A DNA stretch of 24,661 nucleotides from an uncultured Oscillospiraceae bacterium (GCA_934659425.1 CAKUHU010000013.1:1-24661); one strand, 5' to 3'. Positions 7,530-15,597 are shown, numbered from the stretch's first letter. Numbers and translations are program-made. The notes: generated by a model from the letters alone, not told the origin.

Positions 7530-9595
7530 CTCTTTTTCCCCCGCTTTCCCCGCTTGGGCACGTGCATAGCGGGCTTGTTGTTCCGGCGTTTTTCCTGGGA
7601 GCGGCCCATCCGGCGCGCCCTTTTTTCTGCAGGCAAGGGCGCCCTTTCCCGCTGGGGGCGGCTTGCGGTGTTCTCCTGGCCGGGGAGGCGGAACTCCACC
7701 CGGCCGGTGGAGGGATCGGCGGACACGCAGACGACCTGGAGCTCCATCCCAAAAGCAAACTGCCTTTTTGTTTGCTCTCCGGTCAAGGTCATGTGGGATT
7801 CATCGTAAGAGTAGCGGTCCTCCGGCAGAGTCTCCACGGGGATAAAGCCCTCCACCCCGTTGGGGAGGGCGGCAAACAGCCCAAATTTGGTGACGCCAGA
7901 GACGGCGGCGGGGAAGGTCTCCCCAAGGTGATCGCGCATAAATTCGGCGAAGTAGAGCTTGTCGATGTCCCGCTCGGCGCTCTGGGCGGCGATCTCCCGC
8001 TGGGAGGACTGGACGGCAGCCTTTTCGCAGGCTTTGGACAGCTTTTTGATCTGCGCGGCCTTTTCGCCGTCCAAAAGGGCGTGGAGGCAGCGGTGGACCA
8101 TCAGGTCGGGATAGCGGCGGATGGGGGAGGTGAAGTGGCAGTAGAAGGGGGCGGCCAGGCCAAAGTGGCCCAGATTCTCCACATCGTAGCGGGCCTTCAT
8201 CATGGCCCGCAGCACCATCATAGATACCGCCGGCGCCTCTGGCTTACCCTTGACCGCGTCCAGCACCTTTTGCAGGGAGAAATTGTCCGCTTGGAGGAGG
8301 GAGTAGCCCAGGGGGGAGAGCATGGCTTTCAGGGTCTCTGTTTTATCCTGGGAGGGCTTTTCGTGGACACGGTAGACGGCGGGCTTTTTCCGGGCAAAGA
8401 GGTGTTGGGCCACCGTCTCATTGGCGGCGAGCATAAAGCTTTCAATCAGCTTTTCACTGACCCCCTGGCTGCGGGAGAGGATATCCACTGGCCGGCCCAT
8501 GCTGTCGCAGATGATATGGCTCTCGGCGCTTTCCAGTTCCAGGCCGCCCCGCTCTCTCCGCCGCTTTTCCAAAGCGCTGGAGAGGACGGCCATGTCCCGG
8601 AGCATGGGCAGGATGTGGGCATAGTGGCTGGCCAGAGCAGGACTGTCTCCGGCCAAAAGCAGGTTGCAGTCCTCATAGGTCATCCGCTCAGTGGTGCGGA
8701 TGACGCTCTTGGAAATGGAATGGTCCAAAACGGCCCCGGAGGGGTCTATGGTCATAAAGCAGGACAGGGTCAGCCGGTCCACTTGGGGATTCAGGGAACA
8801 AATGCCGTTGGAGAGGGCGATGGGCAGCATGGGTACCACTTGGTCGGCAAAATACACCGAGGTCCCTCGGTGGAAAGCCTCCTCATCCAGAGGGGAACCG
8901 GGGCGGACATAGAAACTGACATCGGCGATATGGACACCCAAACGCCAGTTTTTCCCGTCCTTTTCCAGGGAAACGGCATCGTCCAGATCCTTGGAGGAGG
9001 CGCCGTCAATGGTGATGATGGTCTTATCCCGCAGATCCAGCCGCCCGGATAAGGCGGCAGCGGGGACAGATTGCTCGATGCTGGCGGCTTCCGCCAGCAC
9101 GTCCTGGGGGAACTCCCGCTGGATGTTCTGCTGATAGAGGATGGCCTCCACCGACGCCGCCCGGCTGCCGGAAGGGCCAAAGGTGGCGGCCAAAGTACCC
9201 TGGGGCGATGCGCTGGATGAGCCATAACTGACAACTGTCACGGCGGCCTTTACGCCATCCCGGACCCTGACACGCCCCACCACCTTGATGGGGCCGGGGA
9301 GCCGTTCGTTATCCGGCCGGAGCCAGACGGTGTGGTCCGCCTTCTGAATCGTGCCGGTGAGGGTCTGGTTGGCCCGGGCTAAAACCTTTGTGACGCGGGC
9401 GACCCGGCGGCCCGGCTCCTGGGAGTCCTCTGGCTCCAGGACGGCCTCCACCGTGTCTCCATCCCAGGCACCGCCCTCCTGGTGGGGAGGGATGAAGCAG
9501 TCGTCGGCCCGGCTCTGGGCACCGTCTGGAATCAAAAAACCAAAGCCGCGGCCTGAGCCTTGGTAGCGTCCGGTAAGAATGGTCTGTTTGTTCAT
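7526..9595 (-). CDS. rnr: Ribonuclease R (3'-5' exoribonuclease)
   Basis: This 689-aa protein has the RNB-family order: N-terminal cold-shock-like OB region (RYQGSGRGFGFLIPDG near residue 10), a second OB region, the catalytic RNB domain from about residue 185, and a C-terminal S1 domain (AVSGVTKFGLFAALPNGVEGFI). The catalytic acidic cluster is visible in TIDGASSKDLDDAVSLEKDG, and GVHIADVSFYV follows. A very basic tail (RARRMGRSQEKRRNN onward) fits RNase R rather than RNase II. The enzyme degrades structured RNA processively in the cytoplasm. The ATG at 9595 is preferred over the TTG at 9604, because GAGG at 9607-9610 is 11 nt from the ATG but only 2 nt from the TTG. secG lies upstream, a common Firmicutes arrangement, but a terminator separates them. 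Confidence 0.95.
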   Translation of the reverse strand: MNKQTILTGRYQGSGRGFGFLIPDGAQSRADDCFIPPHQEGGAWDGDTVEAVLEPEDSQEPGRRVARVTKVLARANQTLTGTIQKADHTVWLRPDNERLPGPIKVVGRVRVRDGVKAAVTVVSYGSSSASPQGTLAATFGPSGSRAASVEAILYQQNIQREFPQDVLAEAASIEQSVPAAALSGRLDLRDKTIITIDGASSKDLDDAVSLEKDGKNWRLGVHIADVSFYVRPGSPLDEEAFHRGTSVYFADQVVPMLPIALSNGICSLNPQVDRLTLSCFMTIDPSGAVLDHSISKSVIRTTERMTYEDCNLLLAGDSPALASHYAHILPMLRDMAVLSSALEKRRRERGGLELESAESHIICDSMGRPVDILSRSQGVSEKLIESFMLAANETVAQHLFARKKPAVYRVHEKPSQDKTETLKAMLSPLGYSLLQADNFSLQKVLDAVKGKPEAPAVSMMVLRAMMKARYDVENLGHFGLAAPFYCHFTSPIRRYPDLMVHRCLHALLDGEKAAQIKKLSKACEKAAVQSSQREIAAQSAERDIDKLYFAEFMRDHLGETFPAAVSGVTKFGLFAALPNGVEGFIPVETLPEDRYSYDESHMTLTGEQTKRQFAFGMELQVVCVSADPSTGRVEFRLPGQENTASRPQRERAPLPAEKRARRMGRSQEKRRNNKPAMHVPKRGKRGKKR

Positions 9596-9631
9596 AGAAT
9601 GCAAAACCTCGTATTTCTTTTGGATATGGAA

Positions 9632-9637
9632 AGTATA
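9632..9637 (-). promoter_or_regulatory. Possible -10 box for rnr
   Basis: TATACT on the minus strand lies 37 nt before the rnr ATG and just after the secG terminator. The hexamer 17 bp upstream (TTCTTA) is a poor -35, so the call is weak. Confidence 0.3.
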
Positions 9638-9652
9638 GCCTAATATGGAGGA

Positions 9653-9691
9653 AATAAGAAAATCGCCCCCCCAAAGCGGGAGGGCGATTTT
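9653..9691 (-). terminator. Intrinsic terminator after secG
   Basis: A hairpin with a 10-bp outer stem (AAAATCGCCC / GGGCGATTTT, arms 9659-9668 and 9682-9691) and further inner G-C pairs is followed on the minus strand by TTTTCTTATTT. It begins 7 nt after the secG stop. Confidence 0.85.
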
Positions 9692-9698
9692 AGATTCC

Positions 9699-9935
9699 TT
9701 ACACCAAAGAGAGAATCAAGGTAAGGACCAGAAAGACAATGGCTACCCACTTGGTCCACCGGGCCAATTTCGCGTCCCAGCTCTTAGCCTTGTTCTTGGA
9801 CAGAAAAGTATCAGCGCCGCCAGAGATGGCCCCGGACAGCCCCGCGGTCTTGCCCTCCTGCAGCAATACCACGGCCACTAGGAACAGGGCAAGCAGGACT
9901 TGGATGACGGTAAAAATCAGCTTGAAAATATCCAC
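9699..9935 (-). CDS. secG: Preprotein translocase subunit SecG
   Basis: This 78-aa protein has two membrane helices (residues about 3-24 and 54-77) joined by a loop with LLQEGKTAGLSGAISGGADTF, the conserved SecG motif. The length is normal for the family. SecG assists SecYE in protein export at the inner membrane. The start is a GTG at 9935 with AAAGGA upstream; an ATG six bases earlier is in another frame. The gene has its own promoter (10018-10046) and terminator (9653-9691), so it is probably monocistronic despite standing next to rnr. Confidence 0.93.
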   Translation of the reverse strand: MDIFKLIFTVIQVLLALFLVAVVLLQEGKTAGLSGAISGGADTFLSKNKAKSWDAKLARWTKWVAIVFLVLTLILSLV

Positions 9936-10017
9936 GATACATCGTTCCTTTCCGCCGGGCGGCGAAGTGATCTAAAAATTTAGGGCCCAATGCCCGCTTT
10001 TTCATTACAGGAACTAT

Positions 10018-10046
10018 ATACTAACACAGTTTTTGGGGAAATGCAA
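10018..10046 (-). promoter_or_regulatory. secG promoter
   Basis: On the minus strand TTGCAT (10041-10046), a 17-bp spacer and TAGTAT (10018-10023) form a sigma-A type promoter 83 nt before the GTG. The 316-nt divergent gap 9936-10251 otherwise holds only the promoter for the plus-strand gene; no gene was seen in it. Confidence 0.55.
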
Positions 10047-10142
10047 GAAGTTTTTGCCCGATTTCCGAAAGGCGGCGGCAGGAAGGCTAAATAAGAAAAA
10101 CCTTTGCCTTTTACAGCGAGGGCCCGATTTTTGCCGGGGATA

Positions 10143-10171
10143 TTGCATTTTCCCCTTGAATTTTATATAAT
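10143..10171 (+). promoter_or_regulatory. Promoter of the ketopantoate-reductase-like gene
   Basis: TTGCAT (10143-10148), a 17-bp spacer and TATAAT (10166-10171) form a sigma-A type promoter about 80 nt before the GTG start. The -35 is identical to that of the divergent secG promoter. Confidence 0.65.
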
Positions 10172-10251
10172 ACCATTTATTCACATATGGATGCCTGCGG
10201 GAGAAAGTGCGTGTGAAAAGAGGATGGAATGCAGGAGAGGAGGAGAGCAAG

Positions 10252-11184
10252 GTGCAGTCAATCAATCACGTTACAGTGATCGGTATGGGGGCCTTGGGGC
10301 TTTTATACGGCGATTTTTTCTTGGAAAAATTGGGGGCGGGGTCGGTCACCTTCCTGGCCGATCCCAAGCGGGCAGAGAAGTACAATGGCCAGGAGATGTT
10401 CTGCAACGGAAAGAGCCGCCGCTTTTCTGTTGTGACGCCGGAGGAGCTGTCGGCATCCCGGGGAAGGGCGGAGCTTTTGATGTTTGCGGTAAAAGGGACA
10501 GGACTGCTGGAAGCCGTTGAGCTGTCCCGTCCCATAGTGGGAGAGGATACCGTTATCCTGTCTGTGCTCAACGGGATCACCAGTGAGGAGATCATTGAGG
10601 AGAACCTGAAGAAGGGAACGGTCATCCCTTGTGTGGCCCAGGGGATGGACGCCACCAAGGAAGGCAGCCGTCTCTCCTTCTCCAGCATGGGTGAGCTCCG
10701 CATTGGCATCTCTCCGGATGAGGAGGCCAAAAGGCCCCAATTGGAGCAGGTGAGCGCGTTCTTTACGCAAAGCGGCTTCCCCTTCGCGGTGGAATCGGAC
10801 ATCCGCCACCGGATGTGGAGCAAGTGGATGCTCAACGTGGGCGTTAACCAGGTCCTCATGGTAGAGGAAGGGGTCTATCGGGATGTGCAGCACCCGGGGC
10901 CCAGCCGGGAACGGATGAAGGCGGCTATGCGGGAAACAATGACTGTGGCCCAAATGGAGGGGATCCCCCTGACAGAGGCGGATCTGGAGGATTATCTGGC
11001 CCTGGTGGATTCTCTGGCGCCGGATAATATGCCCTCCATGCGGCAGGATGGATTGGCCCGCCGGCCCTCAGAGGTGGAGCTTTTTGCGGGGACCGTTCTG
11101 CGAAAGGCAGAGCGATATGGGCTGGATGTACCGGTCAACCGGGAGCTTTACCGGGCAATCAAGGAGCGGGAAGCCCAGTATTAA
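10252..11184 (+). CDS. Ketopantoate reductase family protein (PanE/ApbA-like)
   Basis: This 310-aa protein begins with a Rossmann nucleotide-binding motif (VTVIGMGALG, residues 7-16). It continues with the family's FAVKGTGLLEAVE and LNGITSEEII segments and the characteristic C-terminal helix RMWSKWMLNVGVNQVL, which carries the conserved catalytic lysine and asparagines. Family members reduce 2-dehydropantoate to pantoate with NADPH for coenzyme A synthesis, but many paralogues act on other 2-oxo acids, and no panB/panC neighbours are present. The symbol panE is therefore withheld. The GTG at 10252 is chosen because GGAGAGGAGGAG lies just upstream; the longer reading frame upstream has no ribosome binding site and adds a non-homologous tail. 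A bidirectional terminator follows. Confidence 0.85.
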   Translation: MQSINHVTVIGMGALGLLYGDFFLEKLGAGSVTFLADPKRAEKYNGQEMFCNGKSRRFSVVTPEELSASRGRAELLMFAVKGTGLLEAVELSRPIVGEDTVILSVLNGITSEEIIEENLKKGTVIPCVAQGMDATKEGSRLSFSSMGELRIGISPDEEAKRPQLEQVSAFFTQSGFPFAVESDIRHRMWSKWMLNVGVNQVLMVEEGVYRDVQHPGPSRERMKAAMRETMTVAQMEGIPLTEADLEDYLALVDSLAPDNMPSMRQDGLARRPSEVELFAGTVLRKAERYGLDVPVNRELYRAIKEREAQY

Positions 11185-11191
11185 AGGGAAA

Positions 11192-11230
11192 AAGAAAAAG
11201 GCCGGAGGTCTCTATGACCTTCGGCCTTTT
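11192..11230. terminator. Bidirectional terminator between convergent genes
   Basis: A 15-bp stem (arms 11196-11210 and 11216-11230) with one G-T wobble and a 5-nt loop lies between the plus-strand reductase stop and the minus-strand malic enzyme stop. It ends in CCTTTT on the plus strand. On the minus strand it is followed by TTTTTCTTTTTCCC. Confidence 0.9.
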
Positions 11231-11241
11231 GACATGAAAAG

Positions 11242-12417
11242 TCAGCTGCGTACCACGCCGGTCCGCCGGGCGGCGGCGGCAACTGCCTCGGCCACCGCGG
11301 GGCAGATCCGGGGATCAAAGGCGGCGGGGAGGATGTAGGTATCGGACAGCTCGTCGCCCACCAGTCGGGCCAAGGCGTCTGCGGCGGCCTGTTCCATCTC
11401 GCCGTTGATGGTGACCGCACCGGCGTCCAAGGCACCCCGGAACACGCCGGGAAAGGCCAGCACGTTGTTGATCTGGTTGGGGAAGTCGCTGCGGCCGGTG
11501 CCCACCACGGCGGCTCCGGCCCGCAGGGCCGCGTCAGGCATGATCTCCGGGGTGGGGTTGGCCATGGGGAAGAGGATGGGCCTGTCCGCCATGGACCGGA
11601 CCATATCCTCCGTCACCAAATTGGGCGCGGAGACGCCGATGAACACATCCGCTCCCTGAAGGGCGGCGGCCAGCCCGCCCTCCATGACCGGCGGTCGGCT
11701 CAGTTGGGCCAATTCCGCCAGGTAGGGGTCATCGGAGAGATCGGGACGGCCCGGGTGGACAATGCCGTGGATGTCACAGAGGATGGCATTTTGAAGCCCC
11801 ATGTCGTGGAGAAGCTTGAAAATGGCAGTACCCGCGGCTCCTGCGCCGGAAAAGACAGCCTTCACCTGGGAGAGCTCCTTTCCCACGACTTTGAGGGCGT
11901 TTTTCAAGGCGGCGGCCACCACGATGGCGGTGCCGTGCTGGTCATCGTGGAAGATGGGGATCTCACAGATTTGACGCAGCCGCTTCTCTACCTCAAAGCA
12001 CCGGGGCGCGGCGATGTCCTCCAAGTTGATCCCGCCGAAGGAGGGGGCAATGAGCCGCACCGCCTCTACGATGTCGTCCACCTTTTGAGAGTCCAGGCAG
12101 ATGGGTACGGCGTCCACCCCGGCAAATTCTTTGAAGAGGACACACTTCCCCTCCATGACGGGCATACCTGCCCGGGGGCCGATGTTGCCCAGCCCCAGTA
12201 CGGCAGAGCCATCGGTGACCACAGCCACGGTATTGGCCCGGCCGGTGAGCTTCCACATCTCTTGGGGATGGGCCTTGATTTCCAGGCAGGGGGCGGCCAC
12301 ACCGGGGGTATAGGCCAGAGACAGGGATTCCCGGCTGTCTACCTTCATTTTGGGGGAGATACTCAATTTGCCATGCCAGGCATAGTGACGTTTCAGCGCT
12401 TCGGCGGCGTAATCCAT
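11242..12417 (-). CDS. NAD(P)-dependent malic enzyme (malate to pyruvate plus CO2)
   Basis: This 391-aa protein has the compact bacterial malic enzyme form. An N-terminal domain contains SLAYTPGVAAPCLEI (catalytic Tyr), GLGNIGPRAGMPVMEGK (catalytic Lys) and INLEDIAAPRCFEVE (metal-binding acidic residues). IPIFHDDQHGTAIV is the hallmark, and a Rossmann domain with FSGAGAAGTAIFKLL follows. It decarboxylates malate oxidatively to pyruvate in the cytoplasm; cofactor preference cannot be read with certainty. The ATG has AAGGAG 8 nt upstream. The aminotransferase gene lies 80 bp upstream with no terminator between, so the two are probably cotranscribed and could link aspartate/oxaloacetate pools to pyruvate. 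Confidence 0.94.
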   Translation of the reverse strand: MDYAAEALKRHYAWHGKLSISPKMKVDSRESLSLAYTPGVAAPCLEIKAHPQEMWKLTGRANTVAVVTDGSAVLGLGNIGPRAGMPVMEGKCVLFKEFAGVDAVPICLDSQKVDDIVEAVRLIAPSFGGINLEDIAAPRCFEVEKRLRQICEIPIFHDDQHGTAIVVAAALKNALKVVGKELSQVKAVFSGAGAAGTAIFKLLHDMGLQNAILCDIHGIVHPGRPDLSDDPYLAELAQLSRPPVMEGGLAAALQGADVFIGVSAPNLVTEDMVRSMADRPILFPMANPTPEIMPDAALRAGAAVVGTGRSDFPNQINNVLAFPGVFRGALDAGAVTINGEMEQAAADALARLVGDELSDTYILPAAFDPRICPAVAEAVAAAARRTGVVRS

Positions 12418-12497
12418 ATGGGTTGCTCCTTTTTATGATGAATATTTGCCTGCGAATCTGAGATAGGGCAAGGGCTCTGAATGATTGGGCGTGCCGC

Positions 12498-13673
12498 TTA
12501 TAAGGTTCGCGTAAATTTCTCGATCCGATCTACGGCGATCTTCAGATTTTCCAAGGAGTTTGCGTAGGACAGGCGCATATGTCCCGCTCCGTATGCGCCG
12601 AAGGAAGTTCCCCATGCCGCCGCGACACCGGCCTCCTCCAACAGTCTGCCGCAGAATTCCTCGCAGTCCAGCCCAAAGCTGGAAATGTTCGGGAAGGCGT
12701 AGAAGGCCCCCTTGGGCATGCGGCAGGTGATGCCGGGGATGGAGTTGAGGGCGTCGATCAGCCAGTCACGCCGCTCTCGGAAGGCGGCTTTCATCTCCTC
12801 CACTGCGTCCTGGGGCCCTTTCAAGGCCTCGATGGCGGCGATCTGCGTAAAGGAAGCGGCGCAGGAGTTGGAGTTTACCATCAGCATCTCCATCTGCTTT
12901 GCCAGATCCTCATGCATGATACCATAACCCAGCCGCCAGCCGGTCATGGCGTAGGTTTTGGAAAAACCGTCCAAAATAATCGTCCTGTCCTTAAAGTCGG
13001 GCAGCGACGCAATGGAGAATGCCTGGCCGTCAAATACCAAACGGTCGTAGATCTCGTCGGACAGAATGAAAATGTCGGGATGGTCGCGAAGGATCTCCGC
13101 AATGGCGAGAATGTCCTCTTTTTCAAATAGACCTCCGGTGGGGTTGGAGGGGCTGTTGAGCATGACAAGCTTTGTCTTAGGAGTAATGGCCTGCCGGAAC
13201 TGCTCCAAGTCGATCCGGAAATCGTTCTGAGCGGTCAGCGGCATAGGCACAGGAACTCCGCCGGCAAATTTGATGCAGGATTCGTAGATGGGGAAACTGG
13301 GATTGGGGTAGATCACCTCATCCCCGGGCTCTACCAGCATGAGCATGGTAAAGAACATCACCGGTTTTCCGCCGGGGACGACCACCACCTCGTTCCGGTT
13401 GGTCTTGACATGTTTGTACTGCTGGGCATACTCGGCGATGGCTTCCCGCAGCTGAGGGTATCCGGGGGTGGGGCTGTAGCCGGTATATCCTTCGTTCATC
13501 GCCTTGTAAGCGGCATCTATGATATGCTGGGGCGTTTTGAAATCCGGCTGGCCGATCTCACAGTGGATCACACTTTTCCCCTGTGCTTCCAAGGCATTGG
13601 CGTGGGCCAGGATTTGAAAGGCCGATTCCGTGTGCAGAAGGCCCATCCGCTGGCTGATTGCGTGTTCAAACAT
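12498..13673 (-). CDS. Class I/II PLP-dependent aminotransferase (aspartate aminotransferase-like)
   Basis: This 391-aa protein is a fold-type I aminotransferase. Visible motifs are the N-terminal IHCEIGQPDFKTPQHI, YPNPSFPIYESC, the cofactor-contact segment MLNSPSNPTGGLF (Asn), LSDEIYDRLVF (Asp/Tyr), and DGFSKTYAMTGWRLGY, in which Lys239 forms the Schiff base with PLP. WRLGY supplies the conserved arginine region. It most resembles the AspC/PatA-like subgroup, but the amino donor cannot be fixed. The ATG at 13673 has GGGAGG about 10 nt upstream. The promoter is compressed against that of uridine kinase on the other strand. Confidence 0.92.
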   Translation of the reverse strand: MFEHAISQRMGLLHTESAFQILAHANALEAQGKSVIHCEIGQPDFKTPQHIIDAAYKAMNEGYTGYSPTPGYPQLREAIAEYAQQYKHVKTNRNEVVVVPGGKPVMFFTMLMLVEPGDEVIYPNPSFPIYESCIKFAGGVPVPMPLTAQNDFRIDLEQFRQAITPKTKLVMLNSPSNPTGGLFEKEDILAIAEILRDHPDIFILSDEIYDRLVFDGQAFSIASLPDFKDRTIILDGFSKTYAMTGWRLGYGIMHEDLAKQMEMLMVNSNSCAASFTQIAAIEALKGPQDAVEEMKAAFRERRDWLIDALNSIPGITCRMPKGAFYAFPNISSFGLDCEEFCGRLLEEAGVAAAWGTSFGAYGAGHMRLSYANSLENLKIAVDRIEKFTRTL

Positions 13674-13779
13674 ATGATGCTTTCCTCCCAGTTTCTATTT
13701 TTGTAAATACGGCATTTTTCGATGGAATGCAAGGAGTTTTCGTACCCTCAGCTTGTGTTCTAAATCTAAAGGTGAAACT

Positions 13780-13785
13780 ATTATA
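13780..13785 (-). promoter_or_regulatory. -10 box of the aminotransferase-malic enzyme promoter
   Basis: A perfect TATAAT on the minus strand lies about 107 nt before the aminotransferase start. The hexamer 17 bp upstream (CACACA, 13803-13808) is a weak -35 and overlaps the region of the divergent udk promoter. Confidence 0.45.
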
Positions 13786-13786
13786 C

Positions 13787-13815
13787 TACACATTTTCCCT
13801 TCTGTGTGATATAAT
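13787..13815 (+). promoter_or_regulatory. udk promoter
   Basis: TACACA (13787-13792, 4 of 6 matches to the consensus), a 17-bp spacer and an extended -10, TGATATAAT (13807-13815), lie 30 nt before the udk ATG. Confidence 0.65.
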
Positions 13816-13845
13816 TTGACAAAATGGGAAGCGGGGGTGTTATGT

Positions 13846-14460
13846 ATGGACACCATGGTGATCGGCATTGCGGGAGGAACAGGCTCGGGGAAGACCACCT
13901 TGACAGAAAAGCTCAAGGAGCGGTTTGGGACGGATGTGTCTGTTCTCTACCATGACAACTACTATAAAAGCCACTCGGAGCTGTCCTATGAGGAGCGATG
14001 CAAGCTCAACTACGACCACCCGGATGCCTTTGATACAGACCGTTTTGTGCGCGATCTGAAGGCGCTGCGGCAGGGGGAGACCATCGAGTGCCCTACATAC
14101 GACTACACGATCCACGACCGCTCAGAGCAGACCTTACGGGTGGAGCCTACCCGGGTCGTGATCGTGGAGGGGATTTTGATTTTTGAGAACAAGGCCCTGC
14201 GGGATTTGATGGATATTAAGATCTTCGTGGATACGGACGCCGACGTGCGTATCCTCCGCCGGGTGATGCGGGATGTGAAGGAGCGGGGACGGACTTTGGA
14301 TTCGGTGGTGAGCCAGTATCTCACCACGGTGAAGCCCATGCACGAGGCATTTGTGGAGCCTTCCAAAAAGTATGCGGACGTGATCGTCCCCATGGGCGGG
14401 CACAACACTGTAGCACTGGATATGATCGTGGAGCGGATTCGGGTGCACGTGGAGAGATAG
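13846..14460 (+). CDS. udk: Uridine kinase
   Basis: This 204-aa protein carries a P-loop near the N-terminus (GIAGGTGSGKTTL), then YHDNYYKSHSELSYEERCKLNYDHPDAFD, the uridine-kinase nucleoside-binding signature, and later VVIVEGILIF and RGRTLDSVVSQYLTTVKPMHEAFVEPSK, typical of Udk/UCK. It phosphorylates uridine and cytidine for pyrimidine salvage in the cytoplasm. The length is normal. The ATG at 13846 is preferred, with a G-rich stretch (GCGGGGG) about 8 nt upstream; a TTG at 13816 would overlap the promoter. A strong terminator follows. A pseudouridine catabolism operon lies 1.2 kb away, which is thematically related but separately transcribed. Confidence 0.94.
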   Translation: MDTMVIGIAGGTGSGKTTLTEKLKERFGTDVSVLYHDNYYKSHSELSYEERCKLNYDHPDAFDTDRFVRDLKALRQGETIECPTYDYTIHDRSEQTLRVEPTRVVIVEGILIFENKALRDLMDIKIFVDTDADVRILRRVMRDVKERGRTLDSVVSQYLTTVKPMHEAFVEPSKKYADVIVPMGGHNTVALDMIVERIRVHVER

Positions 14461-14503
14461 AAGACGGGGAAACTGCTTTCCCAGAAAACGGCCTTATATT
14501 TCT

Positions 14504-14540
14504 AAGAAGCCGGTTTTTTCAAAGCCCGGCTTCTTTTTTT
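14504..14540 (+). terminator. Intrinsic terminator after udk
   Basis: A 10-bp stem (AAGAAGCCGG / CCGGCTTCTT; arms 14504-14513 and 14526-14535) is followed by a run of T to 14540. Confidence 0.92.
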
Positions 14541-14546
14541 AGTCCC

Positions 14547-15107
14547 TCATTTTCCCAGCTGGGAGATGGTGTGCTCCAGTTCCGCAGCGGTGAGAATGGC
14601 CTGTGGATTAAAATTACCCATGCTATCGGTGACGAGATACTCCCGGATTACGTTCCACATCAAGGCTTCCAAGGCCCAGGAGGAGGCGTTGGCGGCGTCC
14701 GTATAGGGGACCGCCACAGCCCAAGCTCCCGAGGGTCCGGCATTCCGGGCCGTGTCATAACGCAGGAGCATGACCAATGCCTGCTCTCGGGTAACAGGGG
14801 TATCCGGGAGGAACTGCCCCTCCCCATTGCCCAAAACGATGCCGGCATGGACAGCCCAAGCGGCGGCAGAATTGGCGCCTTCCATGTCGGAGAAGGGCTG
14901 GGGCAGGTCCAGGTAAGCGGTGGGAGAACCGGCCCCCTCATAGAGGGTCTCCACAAACTCCAGACGGGTGACGGGGACCAGAGCCTCCGTACTGGCGGCA
15001 GCAGAGAAGGTCCGGCAGTTTTGTTCGGCGGAAAAGGCGCTGCTGGAGAGAGTGAGCAAAAGGGCGGCGGCCACAGTACCAGCCAAGATATGTTTGGAGA
15101 GTTTCAT
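14547..15107 (-). CDS. Small SLH-domain exported protein
   Basis: This 186-aa protein has a signal peptide (basic start, hydrophobic residues about 8-24, probable cleavage after AFS-A). The mature part consists of S-layer-homology repeats. The clearest is VTRLEFVETLYEGAGSP, then FSDMEGANSAAAWAVHAGIVLGNGEGQFLPDTPVTREQALVMLLRY; a further diverged repeat with a YTDAANASSWALEAL segment follows. SLH domains bind pyruvylated or related secondary cell-wall polymers. There is no other domain, so this is a stand-alone wall-binding protein of unknown role. The ATG at 15107 is preferred, with AAAGAGA upstream; an ATG at 15113 is possible. Confidence 0.8.
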   Translation of the reverse strand: MKLSKHILAGTVAAALLLTLSSSAFSAEQNCRTFSAAASTEALVPVTRLEFVETLYEGAGSPTAYLDLPQPFSDMEGANSAAAWAVHAGIVLGNGEGQFLPDTPVTREQALVMLLRYDTARNAGPSGAWAVAVPYTDAANASSWALEALMWNVIREYLVTDSMGNFNPQAILTAAELEHTISQLGK

Positions 15108-15144
15108 AAGCATGTCTCTTTTTTGAAATTTCCATAATGCTTTC

Positions 15145-15173
15145 ATTATAAGGGGAAGGCGGAAAAAAGGCAA
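15145..15173 (-). promoter_or_regulatory. Promoter of the SLH protein gene
   Basis: On the minus strand TTGCCT (15168-15173), a 17-bp spacer and TATAAT (15145-15150) lie about 40 nt upstream of the start codon. Confidence 0.65.
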
Positions 15174-15215
15174 TAAAAACTGTGGCCTTTCCATGGCGGT
15201 TTTGGAAAATTTTAT

Positions 15216-15259
15216 GTAAAAATGCGGGAGCCTCCCAAAGGGGAGCGGAAGGCCCCCGC
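15216..15259 (-). terminator. Terminator after the transporter remnant
   Basis: On the minus strand a 13-bp stem with two G-T wobbles (arms 15247-15259 and 15224-15236) and a 10-nt loop is followed by ATTTTTAC. It directly follows the last recognisable codons of the TctA-like remnant, so it probably once closed that gene. Confidence 0.7.
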
Positions 15260-15261
15260 GT

Positions 15262-15588
15262 CTTCAGCTCAAACGGCAGTACGATCACCATGTCGGCCGC
15301 CAAGCAGCGGAAGCTGGAGGTGCCAAGGATACACAAGGCCGTGATCAGGGGGATCAGGATATTGCTGGGCACCATGGTGAGCTGGGCGTAAAATTTGGCG
15401 CCGAAGAAGCCGAAGAGCAGGATAAAGAGATTGGCCATCAAAAGGCAGAAGATCATCCCGTAAACTTTGTCGGCGGCGTTGGAGAAAGGCTGGGGCTCGG
15501 GGGAGAGGCCATGGGCCATCAGTGCGGGGGCAAAAAGGCTGGTTTTGGAGATAGACAGGGGAAGACTCTCCCTGTTTCCCTCCCGCAT
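15262..15588 (-). pseudogene. Remnant of a TctA-type tricarboxylate transporter subunit
   Basis: About 110 codons starting at MREGNRES resemble an internal piece of the large membrane subunit of tripartite tricarboxylate transporters. APALMAHGLSPEPQPFSNAADKVYG aligns with the family's GAF-HGLxPGPxLF-ADxVY pattern. It continues as MIFCLLMANLFILLFGF and TMVPSNILIPLITALCILG, matching the LLxAN and VPxxILxPxIxxLC segments. Intact TctA proteins are near 500 aa; here both ends are missing, there is no stop before the terminator hairpin, and conserved glycines are replaced. There is no usable ribosome binding site. It lies between two hairpins, and no tctB/tctC partner is nearby. The family call comes from pattern recognition alone. 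Confidence 0.55.
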
Positions 15589-15597
15589 GATAGAAAG

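Noticed and set aside
7562..9052. 496-codon plus-strand frame opposite rnr
   Set aside because: The minus strand encodes complete RNase R with catalytic motifs; the opposite frame is a codon-bias shadow.
14938..15261. Continuation of the TctA-like frame into the SLH gene region
   Set aside because: Past the terminator hairpin the frame loses all similarity and runs antisense-free through another gene's coding sequence, so it is a chance extension.
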